Assembly (NCBI GenBank): GCA_934654775.1
Contig: CAKUGR010000002.1
Coordinates: forward strand, 111,116 to 175,115
Source: an uncultured Collinsella sp.
Lineage (GTDB): Bacteria > Actinomycetota > Coriobacteriia > Coriobacteriales > Coriobacteriaceae
Length of the DNA stretch: 64,000 nt
Direction of reading: 5' to 3'
Shown here in pieces: positions 34,991-43,284 of the stretch. Each line of letters begins with the position of its first letter. The stretch's first letter is position 1. Made by a program: the position numbers and the translations under genes. A model generated the notes under the pieces. That model had not been told where the DNA came from. It saw nothing but the letters and a program-made list of their open reading frames with translations, and did no database searches.

Positions 34991-35602
34991 TCAACTCCAA
35001 AACGGCGGCAACAAAAACTCAAACAGCGAAAACAGACAAACCAAGAATAAGCAGATAGAGACAGCCACGATCAGCAGAATCATCGACACCTTAAGGCACT
35101 TTCTCATGTGCTCGTTCTTGCGATTAAGCGATTCAAAGTGGGGCTGCACAGCTCTCGCCTTGCCCTCGGCAACTTCCATTGCAGAGGCAAAAGGCGCACC
35201 GCGATTAACCTCGCCCGCTACATAGTCATTCAGCTCGATCGGCGATGCAAGAACGCTCATCTTAAGCCTGACTTGGCTAAGCAGCGACAGCAGAAACGAT
35301 GCGCCCAACAGCAGCATAACGACAACATAGCCGCTCGCCAGCAAAACAAAAGACGCCGTAGCCCCGTTGTTGTAGCTATATTTAGCAAATAACACCGGGG
35401 CTATCGTCAATAAAGCAACGGAAATAATGGAAACGCAGCTTAGTAAACAGTTAGACAAACGCTCGTACGAATCGCAGCGACTCAGTTCTGTCTGATACGA
35501 CAGCTCGGTCATCCATGAAAGATATTCGGCAGAATAGTCAACAGCGTCGATACCCGCGCCTACGCTATCGTTCTCTTTTTGCTTTCGGCTGCGTTTGCCC
35601 AT
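34991..35602 (-). CDS. Three-TM membrane protein (SLATT-like candidate)
   Basis: A 203-residue protein with a basic N-terminus (GKRSRKQKEN), two adjacent hydrophobic segments (about residues 50-73 and 82-107), a helical cytoplasmic loop with GEVNRGAPFASAMEVAEGKA, and a third near the C-terminus (VSMILLIVAVSICLFLVCLF). The pattern resembles SLATT-type membrane effectors found next to TIR and nucleotide-signalling systems. It overlaps the caspase gene ordering with only 4 bp between them and starts directly after the small Pro-rich gene. Pore formation is speculation. Confidence 0.65.
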   Translation of the reverse strand: MGKRSRKQKENDSVGAGIDAVDYSAEYLSWMTELSYQTELSRCDSYERLSNCLLSCVSIISVALLTIAPVLFAKYSYNNGATASFVLLASGYVVVMLLLGASFLLSLLSQVRLKMSVLASPIELNDYVAGEVNRGAPFASAMEVAEGKARAVQPHFESLNRKNEHMRKCLKVSMILLIVAVSICLFLVCLFSLFEFLLPPFWS

Positions 35603-35791
35603 TTATTTCTTCTTTTCCGGACGAGGAGAGGGGGCTCCAGGGCAAGGGGATCCGGGGCAAGGGAACTCGGGCCTCTTTTCGGTATTGCCACGAACTACTC
35701 TGATTGGCGGATTAGGGTGACTTGTCGGCTGCTGCTTTTCAGGCGACGGCTTTGAGGGATTCGAGTCTGAATTTCGCTTATTAAAAAACAT
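35603..35791 (-). CDS. Small Pro-rich protein inside the TIR-caspase operon
   Basis: A 62-residue protein from an ATG at 35791 preceded by SD AGGAG. It is disordered in appearance, with many Pro, Lys, Asn and Glu residues: PSKPSPEKQQPTSHPNPP, then EFPCPGSPCPGAPSPRPEKK. Tight spacing (7 bp after the TIR gene, and the next gene starts directly after its stop) argues it is real. It could be a flexible linker, an inhibitor or protease substrate. No homologue is recognised. Confidence 0.6.
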   Translation of the reverse strand: MFFNKRNSDSNPSKPSPEKQQPTSHPNPPIRVVRGNTEKRPEFPCPGSPCPGAPSPRPEKKK

Positions 35792-35798
35792 GATTCTC

Positions 35799-36206
35799 CT
35801 AGAGTGAATGTTGCCGGACAGCGTCGACAATACCATCCCTTGTCCAACCAACCAAAACGTCGGCGTTAGATGACACTTCATAAGGGACGCGCATCTGTCC
35901 CCGTGGCCTAACCCCAATAATCGGCTTGTTAAACCTCAAGGCAGTTTCAATCTCAAAGTCGATCCACTCGCTATAGGCAACATACATTCCGGAGAGAACA
36001 ATTACGCAGCTACAACTAGAGATTTTATTTGAAATCCTCTGCTTAAGCTCAGCCTTGCTCCTGGCGTCAATCGGATTCTCAATAGGGACAGAATAGTCTG
36101 ACCACTTAAAGTAGGCAGCCGCATTAAACCAATCCTTTAGCGTCCTATACTCATTGCTGTAATCCCATGAATGACTAATAAAAATGTGATAGTCACGAAG
36201 ACCCAT
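35799..36206 (-). CDS. ThsB-like TIR-domain protein (DUF1863 type)
   Basis: A 135-residue single-domain protein. DYHIFISHSWDYSNEYRTLK and WFNAAAYFKWSDYSVP are typical of the MTH538/ThsB TIR-like family used in Thoeris defence. GMYVAYSEWIDFEIETALRF carries the S-x-W...E region, with Glu85 the likely NAD-cleaving residue, and GVRPRGQMRVPYEV closes the fold. ThsB proteins sense phage and turn NAD into a nucleotide signal. SD GAGGGGAG is upstream. A caspase-like protease and a membrane protein follow in the same operon, suggesting they respond to that signal. Confidence 0.82.
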   Translation of the reverse strand: MGLRDYHIFISHSWDYSNEYRTLKDWFNAAAYFKWSDYSVPIENPIDARSKAELKQRISNKISSCSCVIVLSGMYVAYSEWIDFEIETALRFNKPIIGVRPRGQMRVPYEVSSNADVLVGWTRDGIVDAVRQHSL

Positions 36207-36290
36207 ATAGCGCTCCCCTCTTTCAAAGCGTGATTTAACAGTTCATACAACCAATCGCCATGGCAATCGTCGTCAATCAAATAGCTAGGG

Positions 36291-37046
36291 CTAAGAGACA
36301 ACTCCCTTTAAATACTCAAACGCCTTCTGCGACCCACAGACAAAGCTGCATGCAGATTTATATTGAAGAGACTGTCCATCCCACTCCGATGAAAACCCTC
36401 CCGCCTCATCCAAGATGAGTGCGGCCGCGGCATAATCCCAAGGCTTCAGCCTCTTTTCGAAATAGCCATTAGACCTTCCGCAGGCTATATAGCAGATTGC
36501 CAGCGCAGAAGAACACATGCGACGCAAATCCAGGCAGTCGCAAAATACTTTTTCGGCGATACCGAAAATCTCATGAGCGCCGTCTTTATGCGTTGAACCA
36601 GCGCCAAACTCAATAAGGCAATTAGTAAGCTCACGGTCGGATGCTTGAATTTTAGTACCATTCAAAAAAGCTCCTAAGCCCCTTTGAGCGGTAAATAATT
36701 CATCGCTATAAGGATTGTAAACAATGCCAAATACAGGCTTTTCATCACAGACAAGTGCTAACGAGATAGTGCTTGCGCGATAGTCAAAAACAAGATTTGT
36801 AGTACCGTCAACAGGATCAAGGATCCAACGAGTGGGCTTCACCTCGCCAGGGTCTTCCTCCTCGCTCATAAAACCTATTTCAGGCGTTAACTCAGCAAGT
36901 GCAGACTTAACATACGAGCTAATCTTTAGATCGACTTGCGTAACAAAGTCAGCGTCACCCTTCATTGAGGACTGAGACCTCAGATCGTTATCAAAGAAAA
37001 GTGGTTTGACAGACTTGACAACATCAATAATCGCTTGATAGTCCAT
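36291..37046 (-). CDS. Inositol monophosphatase-family phosphatase
   Basis: A 251-residue protein from the ATG at 37046 with SD GGAGGGG. Metal-binding motifs of the IMPase/CysQ/FBPase family: GFMSEEE (residues 58-64), W74-ILDPVDGTTN84 and C-terminal WDYAAAALILDEAGG. Substrates in the family include inositol phosphates and 3'(2'),5'-bisphosphate nucleotides, so a nucleotide-signal phosphatase is possible. It overlaps the operon spacing of the DUF4062 gene (2 bp). It is unusual to find this family next to TIR and DUF4062 genes. Confidence 0.85.
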   Translation of the reverse strand: MDYQAIIDVVKSVKPLFFDNDLRSQSSMKGDADFVTQVDLKISSYVKSALAELTPEIGFMSEEEDPGEVKPTRWILDPVDGTTNLVFDYRASTISLALVCDEKPVFGIVYNPYSDELFTAQRGLGAFLNGTKIQASDRELTNCLIEFGAGSTHKDGAHEIFGIAEKVFCDCLDLRRMCSSALAICYIACGRSNGYFEKRLKPWDYAAAALILDEAGGFSSEWDGQSLQYKSACSFVCGSQKAFEYLKGVVS

Positions 37047-37048
37047 TT

Positions 37049-38095
37049 TTACCCCTCCGCCGGCAACGTACAAAACAATTCAGGACATTCGCGCTTGAGG
37101 AAACGGTTCATAAGCTCCTCACTCTCAAAGAAGTAAATCTCACCAGACTTGCAGGCTATGTTTATATTGTTTCTGCCAACAGCATCTTGAAATGTTCCAT
37201 CCATAAAAGCCTCCGAGCCATCGGAAATTGCAAATTCATGGACGCCACGACGATGTCCCGCAGTCACAGATTTACCGCCAAACGCACCGTTGTCCCGTCT
37301 GTACGCCTCATAGACACCGCACAGCCTTCCGTCTTGGCAAGAGTATTCGCCTTGCCATTCCGTCTTGCTCCTACCGTTGCGAGGGATAATATTTCCACTA
37401 GCGTCAAGACTCGCCTTATGGTTGACTCCATCGACATGAACCATCGTAGCCGATTGCTTACTGCAGCTAAAAACTGCGGTCCCGACTCGGATATACGTAT
37501 CATCATTCGGCGAAAGATGAACTTGACGATAGGTCCGTCCAAACTCAATACCAAAACAGCCCTGTGCGGACAACGCTCGCACCCAACCCGATGCCGAATT
37601 TGCACGCCTATTGCCCTCGATAAAGGTAGATAACGTCGATCTTAAAGAACTGATATCTGCAACTTGGCAGATGGTGTTTCCATTAAGGCGATCCAAGAAA
37701 CCAAGCTGGTTCTTTTCCGAAGTCTTCAAAGTCTCCTTTTCGGAAGAAGACAACGACGAGATGCGTTTTAGCTCTGGCAGCTCAATAATAATGATCTTAG
37801 TGTTGTTGCTTCGAGCGTGTTCCAGTGCGTACACAAGCTCATATTCAGTCCAGCTACCGGTAAATTCGCCAATCTTATTCTTAGGACCGTATTCACTACC
37901 CATAAGAAGGATAAAGAAATCAGAGTCGTCTATAAGCCGCTCGATATCATTTATCCCATCCTTTGATTGGATTACGAAATGCTCAGTTGCCACTGGAAAT
38001 ACGTCCAAATCAAGAAGAACATCGAGTGTTGCCCTGCGCTCCTCTTTAAGAGAAGATACGGAGGATACAAATGCGGTGTACATCTTCCTTTGCAT
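37049..38095 (-). CDS. DUF4062 TIR-like protein with C-terminal domain of unknown type
   Basis: A 348-residue protein; the ATG at 38095 has SD GGAG five bases upstream, and further upstream codons lack one. Residues 5-125 are DUF4062, a TIR/nucleotide-binding-like domain (YTAFVSSVSSLKEERRATLD, then DIERLIDDSDFFILLMGSEY, FTGSWTEYELVYALEHARS). The C-terminal half has FGIEFGRTYRQVHL and several Trp/Tyr-rich turns, reminiscent of a sensor or lectin-like domain; not recognised. DUF4062 proteins are linked with NTPase and immunity genes. It precedes the IMPase gene and could be the sensor of the whole cluster. Confidence 0.75.
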   Translation of the reverse strand: MQRKMYTAFVSSVSSLKEERRATLDVLLDLDVFPVATEHFVIQSKDGINDIERLIDDSDFFILLMGSEYGPKNKIGEFTGSWTEYELVYALEHARSNNTKIIIIELPELKRISSLSSSEKETLKTSEKNQLGFLDRLNGNTICQVADISSLRSTLSTFIEGNRRANSASGWVRALSAQGCFGIEFGRTYRQVHLSPNDDTYIRVGTAVFSCSKQSATMVHVDGVNHKASLDASGNIIPRNGRSKTEWQGEYSCQDGRLCGVYEAYRRDNGAFGGKSVTAGHRRGVHEFAISDGSEAFMDGTFQDAVGRNNINIACKSGEIYFFESEELMNRFLKRECPELFCTLPAEG

Positions 38096-38509
38096 TTCTG
38101 CTCCAATCTGATTTGCAGATATATCTCCAACGGGCGACGGACAAATGGCCTTCATCCAGCCCATTCAGTTTGATATAAACGAAGATAGTGAGATGTTGAG
38201 TGGCGTAGGCCAAAGCAGGAAACCTAACCCCAGAACATGAAACGCCATCGCGGCACGGAAATAGATATCAATCTGCAGCAATCAGCGAGATGACCTAAGC
38301 GTCATCTCGCAAAATTATTAGTATGTAGAAATGCTTCATCGTATAGCAGCATGACAACCTCCAGCAATCAGTTAACCTCATAGAAAGGTCAACGTGCGGA
38401 CATAAAACGTCATGCTCCAGACAGTGAACGTCTGAGTAGATATTACCCCCATGCGTGTGCAGCAGAACCATTGTTTATTAGTTTTTCGTCAAACGGTGGT
38501 AACGCACAA
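38096..38509. other. Noncoding stretch upstream of the DUF4062 gene
   Basis: I see no gene here. The only structure is an 8-bp perfect hairpin GAGATGAC-CTAAGC-GTCATCTC at 38287-38308. It probably holds the promoter of the minus-strand operon. Confidence 0.5.
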
Positions 38510-39128
38510 ATTCTTACGCAAATTGACAACCGCATAGCGGAACACGGCCCGCGCCCCGTCATATGATTTCTAGCGGCTAAACAACAAATCACCGACGAAA
38601 GGGGCACGGGCCGCGCCTGCGAACATCGCATCGGTAGACGAGGAAACGCTTAACGCGCCGCTCGACGAGGAGGCGTCCGAGCTCGTCGGGGCCGAGCGCT
38701 ACGAGAGGACGACGGACCGGGAGACCTACCACAGCGGCCGCTACACGAGAAGACTCGTCACAGGCGCCGGGGAAGTCGATCTCAACGTGCCAAAGCTCTT
38801 CGGAGCGGCCGCGAGGACGGTGCGCGACGGGTTCGCCGAAACGCTGGCCGACACGGAATTACCGCCCGAGCACTGGCACCGGATCAGGACGAACAACGGG
38901 ATCGAGCGCATCAACCGCGAGATCAGGAGGAGGACGAGGGTCGTCGGGACCTTCCCGGACGGCAACTCGGTCCTCATGCTGGTGACGGCGAGGCTGAAGC
39001 ACATAGTGGAGCAAGAGGAGGTAGCTGGATATGTCGAAGCTGGAGGAGATGGACGGGCCGAAGGGAAAGACGGAGGGCTAGAAGAGGACGGGGCTGAGGC
39101 CGGTTAAATCAATTTGCGAAAGAATCTT
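38510..39128 (+). mobile_element. Internally deleted IS256-family element with terminal inverted repeats
   Basis: The left end ATTCTTACGCAAATTGA (38510-38526) is the complement of TCAATTTGCGAAAGAAT at the right end (39109-39125), with one mismatch. Between them lies the fused remnant of an IS256-type transposase. At about 620 bp it is half the usual size, so it cannot move by itself but could be mobilised in trans. The interior is much more GC-rich than the flanks. No obvious target duplication is visible. Confidence 0.75.
38574..39107 (+). pseudogene. IS256/Mutator-family transposase, internal deletion
   Basis: One open frame joins the N-terminal part (VDEETLNAPLDEEASELVGA, then RYTRRLVTGAGEVDLNVPKL) directly to the C-terminal part (TNNGIERINREIRRRTRVVG, NSVLMLVTARLKHIVE). 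The central DDE catalytic region, normally some 200 residues, is missing, and the junction is at about 38795 in frame. The C-terminus continues with an atypical EEVAGYVEAGGDGRAEGKDG tail. Not functional as a transposase. Confidence 0.8.
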
Positions 39129-39228
39129 GAAGGTACCGTTGTGCCGACACGCGTTATTCAACGTTGCTTAAACAAGCATGATAACTGTAATTACTTGATT
39201 TAGAATGCTGCTCGATTACCCAGAGCAA

Positions 39229-39263
39229 AAGGCGCCGGATGCTATATCGACACCCGGCGCCTT
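39229..39263 (-). terminator. Terminator of the polysaccharide operon
   Basis: AAGGCGCCGG and CCGGCGCCTT form a 10-bp stem, followed on the minus strand by TTTTG, 51 bp after the flippase stop. Confidence 0.8.
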
Positions 39264-39313
39264 CACGACAGCGGAAGAGTGATCCTGGTATTTAGGCTTT
39301 CTATATCAGGACA

Positions 39314-40774
39314 TTAATTTCTAGACTTCTCTTTTATCAGGCTCGATACGGACGAAATAGACTGAGGGTTTACAAGAATTAGGACCATATATCCGACGAG
39401 TGAAACCAATGCCGCGAAAACAGTATTGCCAATCGCAATGGAAACCATAAAAATCAATCCATAGCAGCATTCTGCAGCCGTCTGCCTAATCCAGCCACAA
39501 TGCAAGCGCCTCAATGCAAGAAATCTTCCGCATAAAACGCTACGCAGGACAATGGCACCGACCAGTCCGTAAACAACGAACTCTACGCTATCAAAAGTAT
39601 AAGCACCGACACAGGAAGCAACTAGGCTAAAGATGAGAGCGGCGACATTGAATCCAAGTAATTGCTTGGTGTCCTCATACACTTTTAGATAAGTTGAATA
39701 TAGCAGACTCGTTTCACAGTCAAAGACAAACATCGGCATTAAAATACCCAGGTAAGTAAGGCTATCTCGATAATCAGGTAGCCATGCACTCAGAATAATA
39801 CTTGCCGGCAAGTACAGCACATACGCCAAAGGAGAAGCAACGTATATCAAATCTCGTAACTGACCGTATCGCTTCTTTAACTGGTTTTCATCTAAACGCC
39901 TAAGAACAGGAAATAACACCATTGAGAACTGCGCAATGAAAACCAAGACAAAGGAGATCAGAGAAAAGGCGAACGACATTTGGCCGAAAGTCACTAAGCC
40001 CCAATGCATGACAATCACTTGACGAGCAACCCCCACGACAAGGCTCGATGCATAATAAGCAATCATGATGCGCAACCCAGTACGCATGTCATTAACAATT
40101 TGCTGAATCTCTCGGGATAGAGAAGAAAGATCAGCATGAAGAATACTTCTGCCACAAATGAGGCAATACCCCAAGGACATAGCTGAACCAACAACATATG
40201 CAATAGCAATTGGCTCGTAGGACTTATCACCGACCAATAGGAGCGCAATTAAAATGACCACAAAGGACGCTTTACTGACAACAGCGCCCATCGAATAAAT
40301 CCGCGTAAGATTGACTGCCTGAAATACAGGAGCGATAAAGCCGTATGCGTTTTGCACCACAAGATAAATAAGTAGCAATAACAGCACGAAACGAAGATCG
40401 GACTCAATGCCAAAGAATAAAGATGCGATCCAAATCACCGCAGCGAGCACCAGCTGCGACAAAACGACGCAGAAGTACTCAGTCTTAATTCGAGAAAAGT
40501 CAAGGTCCTTATATCGCATGCCACCAAGGCGGAGATACAGGCCATCACCAACGCCAAACATAGTAACCGCAACGTAATTAGCGTAGAAAAGAAATAGCTG
40601 CCAATGAGCATACTCAGTCACGCCAATCATCTTTGGCACAATTAAGGTCATTATGAAAGCAGACAACAGAGCGATACCTTGAGCAAAAAATGCGTAAGTA
40701 ACATTCCTACCAACACCCCCATACTCAACCGTAGAGAAACAGGGCCTCAACATTTTTTTTATTATCTCTACCAT
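39314..40774 (-). CDS. Wzx-like polysaccharide flippase
   Basis: A 486-residue protein with about 12-14 hydrophobic segments and a short basic N-terminus, of the MOP-superfamily polysaccharide translocases. The N-terminal MVEIIKKMLRPC... leads into VTYAFFAQGIALLSAFIMTL and VPKMIGVTEYAHWQLFLFYA, the typical first transmembrane segments with the KxhGxxxYxxWQ pattern. It would flip the undecaprenyl-linked repeat unit across the membrane. It is the last gene of the operon and its codons are AT-rich compared with core genes. Confidence 0.82.
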   Translation of the reverse strand: MVEIIKKMLRPCFSTVEYGGVGRNVTYAFFAQGIALLSAFIMTLIVPKMIGVTEYAHWQLFLFYANYVAVTMFGVGDGLYLRLGGMRYKDLDFSRIKTEYFCVVLSQLVLAAVIWIASLFFGIESDLRFVLLLLLIYLVVQNAYGFIAPVFQAVNLTRIYSMGAVVSKASFVVILIALLLVGDKSYEPIAIAYVVGSAMSLGYCLICGRSILHADLSSLSREIQQIVNDMRTGLRIMIAYYASSLVVGVARQVIVMHWGLVTFGQMSFAFSLISFVLVFIAQFSMVLFPVLRRLDENQLKKRYGQLRDLIYVASPLAYVLYLPASIILSAWLPDYRDSLTYLGILMPMFVFDCETSLLYSTYLKVYEDTKQLLGFNVAALIFSLVASCVGAYTFDSVEFVVYGLVGAIVLRSVLCGRFLALRRLHCGWIRQTAAECCYGLIFMVSIAIGNTVFAALVSLVGYMVLILVNPQSISSVSSLIKEKSRN

Positions 40775-40827
40775 CTAGCAGTCAATCCTTTTCCCGCGCG
40801 TTCACAGGATTAGTCGTAATAGTTTAT

Positions 40828-42243
40828 CTATGCATCAGAAGCGGAGGATCCGAAATGCCCAGTGTCCTCACCTGTAATGTCACAAAGCGAACGTTTTTGC
40901 TCAATGGATGCAAGCCCAAATATGCACCACGCCAAAGGAGAAAGACCGAGTCCATTGGCTACCTGAAAGGCGAAAAGTGCCAAGACAGAAATTGTCAGGC
41001 GCACCCGATCAGCTTGTCGTCTTTCATTGTTCGCGTGCAGGCCCACCATAAGACCCCCGATGAAATACACATAGGCAATTAGGCCGAGAGGGCCAAGTTC
41101 AACCAATAATGTAAGAACATAGCTAAAAGTGGCGTGCGTTCCATAATCAGCAAATGTTAGAGCGGGTGCCATGTTGTAGCCGCCGCCCCAAGGGTACCGA
41201 GAAAACTCAGACAGAGCATTAAGCATGTACTCGAGACGTATCCGATTGTCAGAAGCGGAGAGATCTGAGGACGCCATGCCTTCGGTCCAGCCTTTTGAAA
41301 GCACATCGAAATTGATTGAGTTAAGGAATCCATTTATATCAGAAAACGATACAATCAGAATGGCAGTGGCGCACATCAGCAGCAAGAGAACGGTTAACCA
41401 CTCAACTCCAGAACGCTTTCTCATACAGAAACCCTTAGTCCGGTCATGAGCGCCCATTCGAATTAGATATGCCAAAAAGATGAATCCAATAAACAGAACT
41501 AAATTACCGGTGCTAGACAGTCCAAACAAAAACAATAACGCTACAAAAACGGCGGTCTTGAGAGTCCCATTAATATCGATTAACGAAGTCGCAGCTAAAT
41601 AGACAATCGTTGCAGCTCCGACAAAGTAAGAAACCTCTAGATATAATCCCTGCGCTCTGAAGGTATATACAAGGTACTTGACATTTTCTGCCCAAGGACT
41701 GGCCGCACCCCAAGGAACAGAAATGTAAAAAGCCGGTTGTGGGAATACATTGTAAAAAGTAAATGCAGTGCCACTTTGAAAGGCGGCGTATTGCATGAAA
41801 GAAACGACGATATTGATGAGAAGTCCAACCCAAAGTCCCCAAGCAATAAACTTGCTGTATTCGCTGTAGGCAATCACGGCAAAATAGATGCACAAAGAAG
41901 CGGCAAGCACTACTAGACCGTTTAAATATGGATTAACTTGCACTCCTGGATGGTTAAGGCATGACAACAGAGCAAGAAAACCCGAAACAGCAATCAGGAC
42001 AAGAAAAGGAGAAAGGCCTCGGAAAAAATAATGTTCCAATTTGACGACTGTACCTTTAGGATCGGATATCGCCCGAATAATAAAGGCTAGCGCTCCAACC
42101 AAATAAGCGATATCCACATAAAGATTGCCAACTTTTGTTATATATACGACTCCCTGGAGAAAGCTAAGTCCGAGCACAAATGCAATAATACTGAATAAAT
42201 CAAGTTTAAAGTTTGCAAGTCGCGCCGTGACTTTGGACCTCAT
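40828..42243 (-). CDS. Wzy-like O-antigen/capsule polymerase
   Basis: A 471-residue polytopic protein with about 11-12 hydrophobic segments and one large extracytoplasmic loop containing DLSASDNRIRLEYMLNALSE followed by FSRYPWGGGYNM, the pattern of Wzy/O-antigen ligase family members. Its start overlaps the glycosyltransferase stop in an ATGA. Wzy rather than WaaL is preferred because a flippase and initiating transferase are in the same operon of a Gram-positive. Individual Wzy sequences are too diverse to give a symbol. Confidence 0.75.
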   Translation of the reverse strand: MRSKVTARLANFKLDLFSIIAFVLGLSFLQGVVYITKVGNLYVDIAYLVGALAFIIRAISDPKGTVVKLEHYFFRGLSPFLVLIAVSGFLALLSCLNHPGVQVNPYLNGLVVLAASLCIYFAVIAYSEYSKFIAWGLWVGLLINIVVSFMQYAAFQSGTAFTFYNVFPQPAFYISVPWGAASPWAENVKYLVYTFRAQGLYLEVSYFVGAATIVYLAATSLIDINGTLKTAVFVALLFLFGLSSTGNLVLFIGFIFLAYLIRMGAHDRTKGFCMRKRSGVEWLTVLLLLMCATAILIVSFSDINGFLNSINFDVLSKGWTEGMASSDLSASDNRIRLEYMLNALSEFSRYPWGGGYNMAPALTFADYGTHATFSYVLTLLVELGPLGLIAYVYFIGGLMVGLHANNERRQADRVRLTISVLALFAFQVANGLGLSPLAWCIFGLASIEQKRSLCDITGEDTGHFGSSASDA

Positions 42244-43247
42244 TTTAGTAAACCCTTTCCCAAGAAAGCCCTAATATCGTCTGCCCGATTTGCAAGACTT
42301 AGATGATTCTCAAAGTAATTCGAGTATTGACGAAATACATCTGAAGCAGCGATATCAGTCCTTTCGAAAGAAAGGACATCCTCAATAAAAGAATCCTCGT
42401 TATATTCAATTCTCAAAATATCTCTTCCGGTCTCAGAAAAAGACTCGATGCAGGCACCATAAATAGGAATAACGCCATTAGCGAGATATGAAGAGATTTT
42501 TGTAGGAGTCGCAACACGGTTGATAACCGAATCTTCCCTTAAAACAAAGCCATATTTAGCTTGAGCAAGACTCTTCCAAATTTGATCTTGAGGCTTACTG
42601 TCAACAACAACACCGTCCAAGCCCATAGCGGAAACTCTTCTATTAGCCTCATCGACGTCTTCGGTAAAGAATAAGAATTTAGCATCCGGAAGCACGGAGC
42701 GCACGCGAGCAAATGCACTAAGCATCTGTTCGATACATTGATATTTAACCAGACTGCCCGCATAAGTAAAAACTGGACGTGAGTATTTTTCCTCGACTTC
42801 AAAAGCCTCAGGATGGATCTCTTCGTTTGTACAAGCCATTACATAGCTCTTTGAGGCTAGATCAATTTCATACTTTTTTTCATAGTGCCTAAGCATGGCG
42901 TTTGATACCAAAAATACCTTATCAGCCCACAAAAGCGCCCGTTTTTCGACGAAATTGCATATTGAAAGACGGCATCGACTTTCATGGCGCATAAATGACT
43001 CTTCAGGCCACACTCCCTGAGACCAGAACACGACATTTTTGAATCCATTAACGTGCAGTTTAAAGACATCCATTGCCGTAGCGACGACCAGAATATCTGA
43101 TTTGGCGGGCTTAATCTTCTTGTCATCGGTGAAGTAGTTCACAGAAAACCCGAGTGATCCATATGCTTCACCGATTGCTTCTAAGTATTTCGACGTTACA
43201 GTAGGGTTCTGAACATACAGTTTTACCCAGACATTTGATTTATTCAT
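42240..43247 (-). CDS. Glycosyltransferase, GT4-like (GT-B fold)
   Basis: A 335-residue protein. The N-terminal domain has WVKLYVQNPTVTSKYLEAIG, and the C-terminal GT-B half holds VFTYAGSLVKYQCIEQMLSA and YGFVLREDSVINRVATPTKI with the sugar-nucleotide binding region SSYLANGVIPIYG. Both the short length and the spacing fit GT4-type enzymes of capsule operons. Donor and acceptor sugars are unknown. Confidence 0.75.
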   Translation of the reverse strand: MNKSNVWVKLYVQNPTVTSKYLEAIGEAYGSLGFSVNYFTDDKKIKPAKSDILVVATAMDVFKLHVNGFKNVVFWSQGVWPEESFMRHESRCRLSICNFVEKRALLWADKVFLVSNAMLRHYEKKYEIDLASKSYVMACTNEEIHPEAFEVEEKYSRPVFTYAGSLVKYQCIEQMLSAFARVRSVLPDAKFLFFTEDVDEANRRVSAMGLDGVVVDSKPQDQIWKSLAQAKYGFVLREDSVINRVATPTKISSYLANGVIPIYGACIESFSETGRDILRIEYNEDSFIEDVLSFERTDIAASDVFRQYSNYFENHLSLANRADDIRAFLGKGLLK

Positions 43248-43284
43248 AATCTGATCCCAAATTCATTACAACTGACATTCCGCC

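Noticed and set aside
38574-38786. Separate intact gene upstream of the transposase C-terminal frame
   Set aside because: It is the same frame as the C-terminal part and matches the N-terminal IS256 domain, so it belongs to one deleted transposase.
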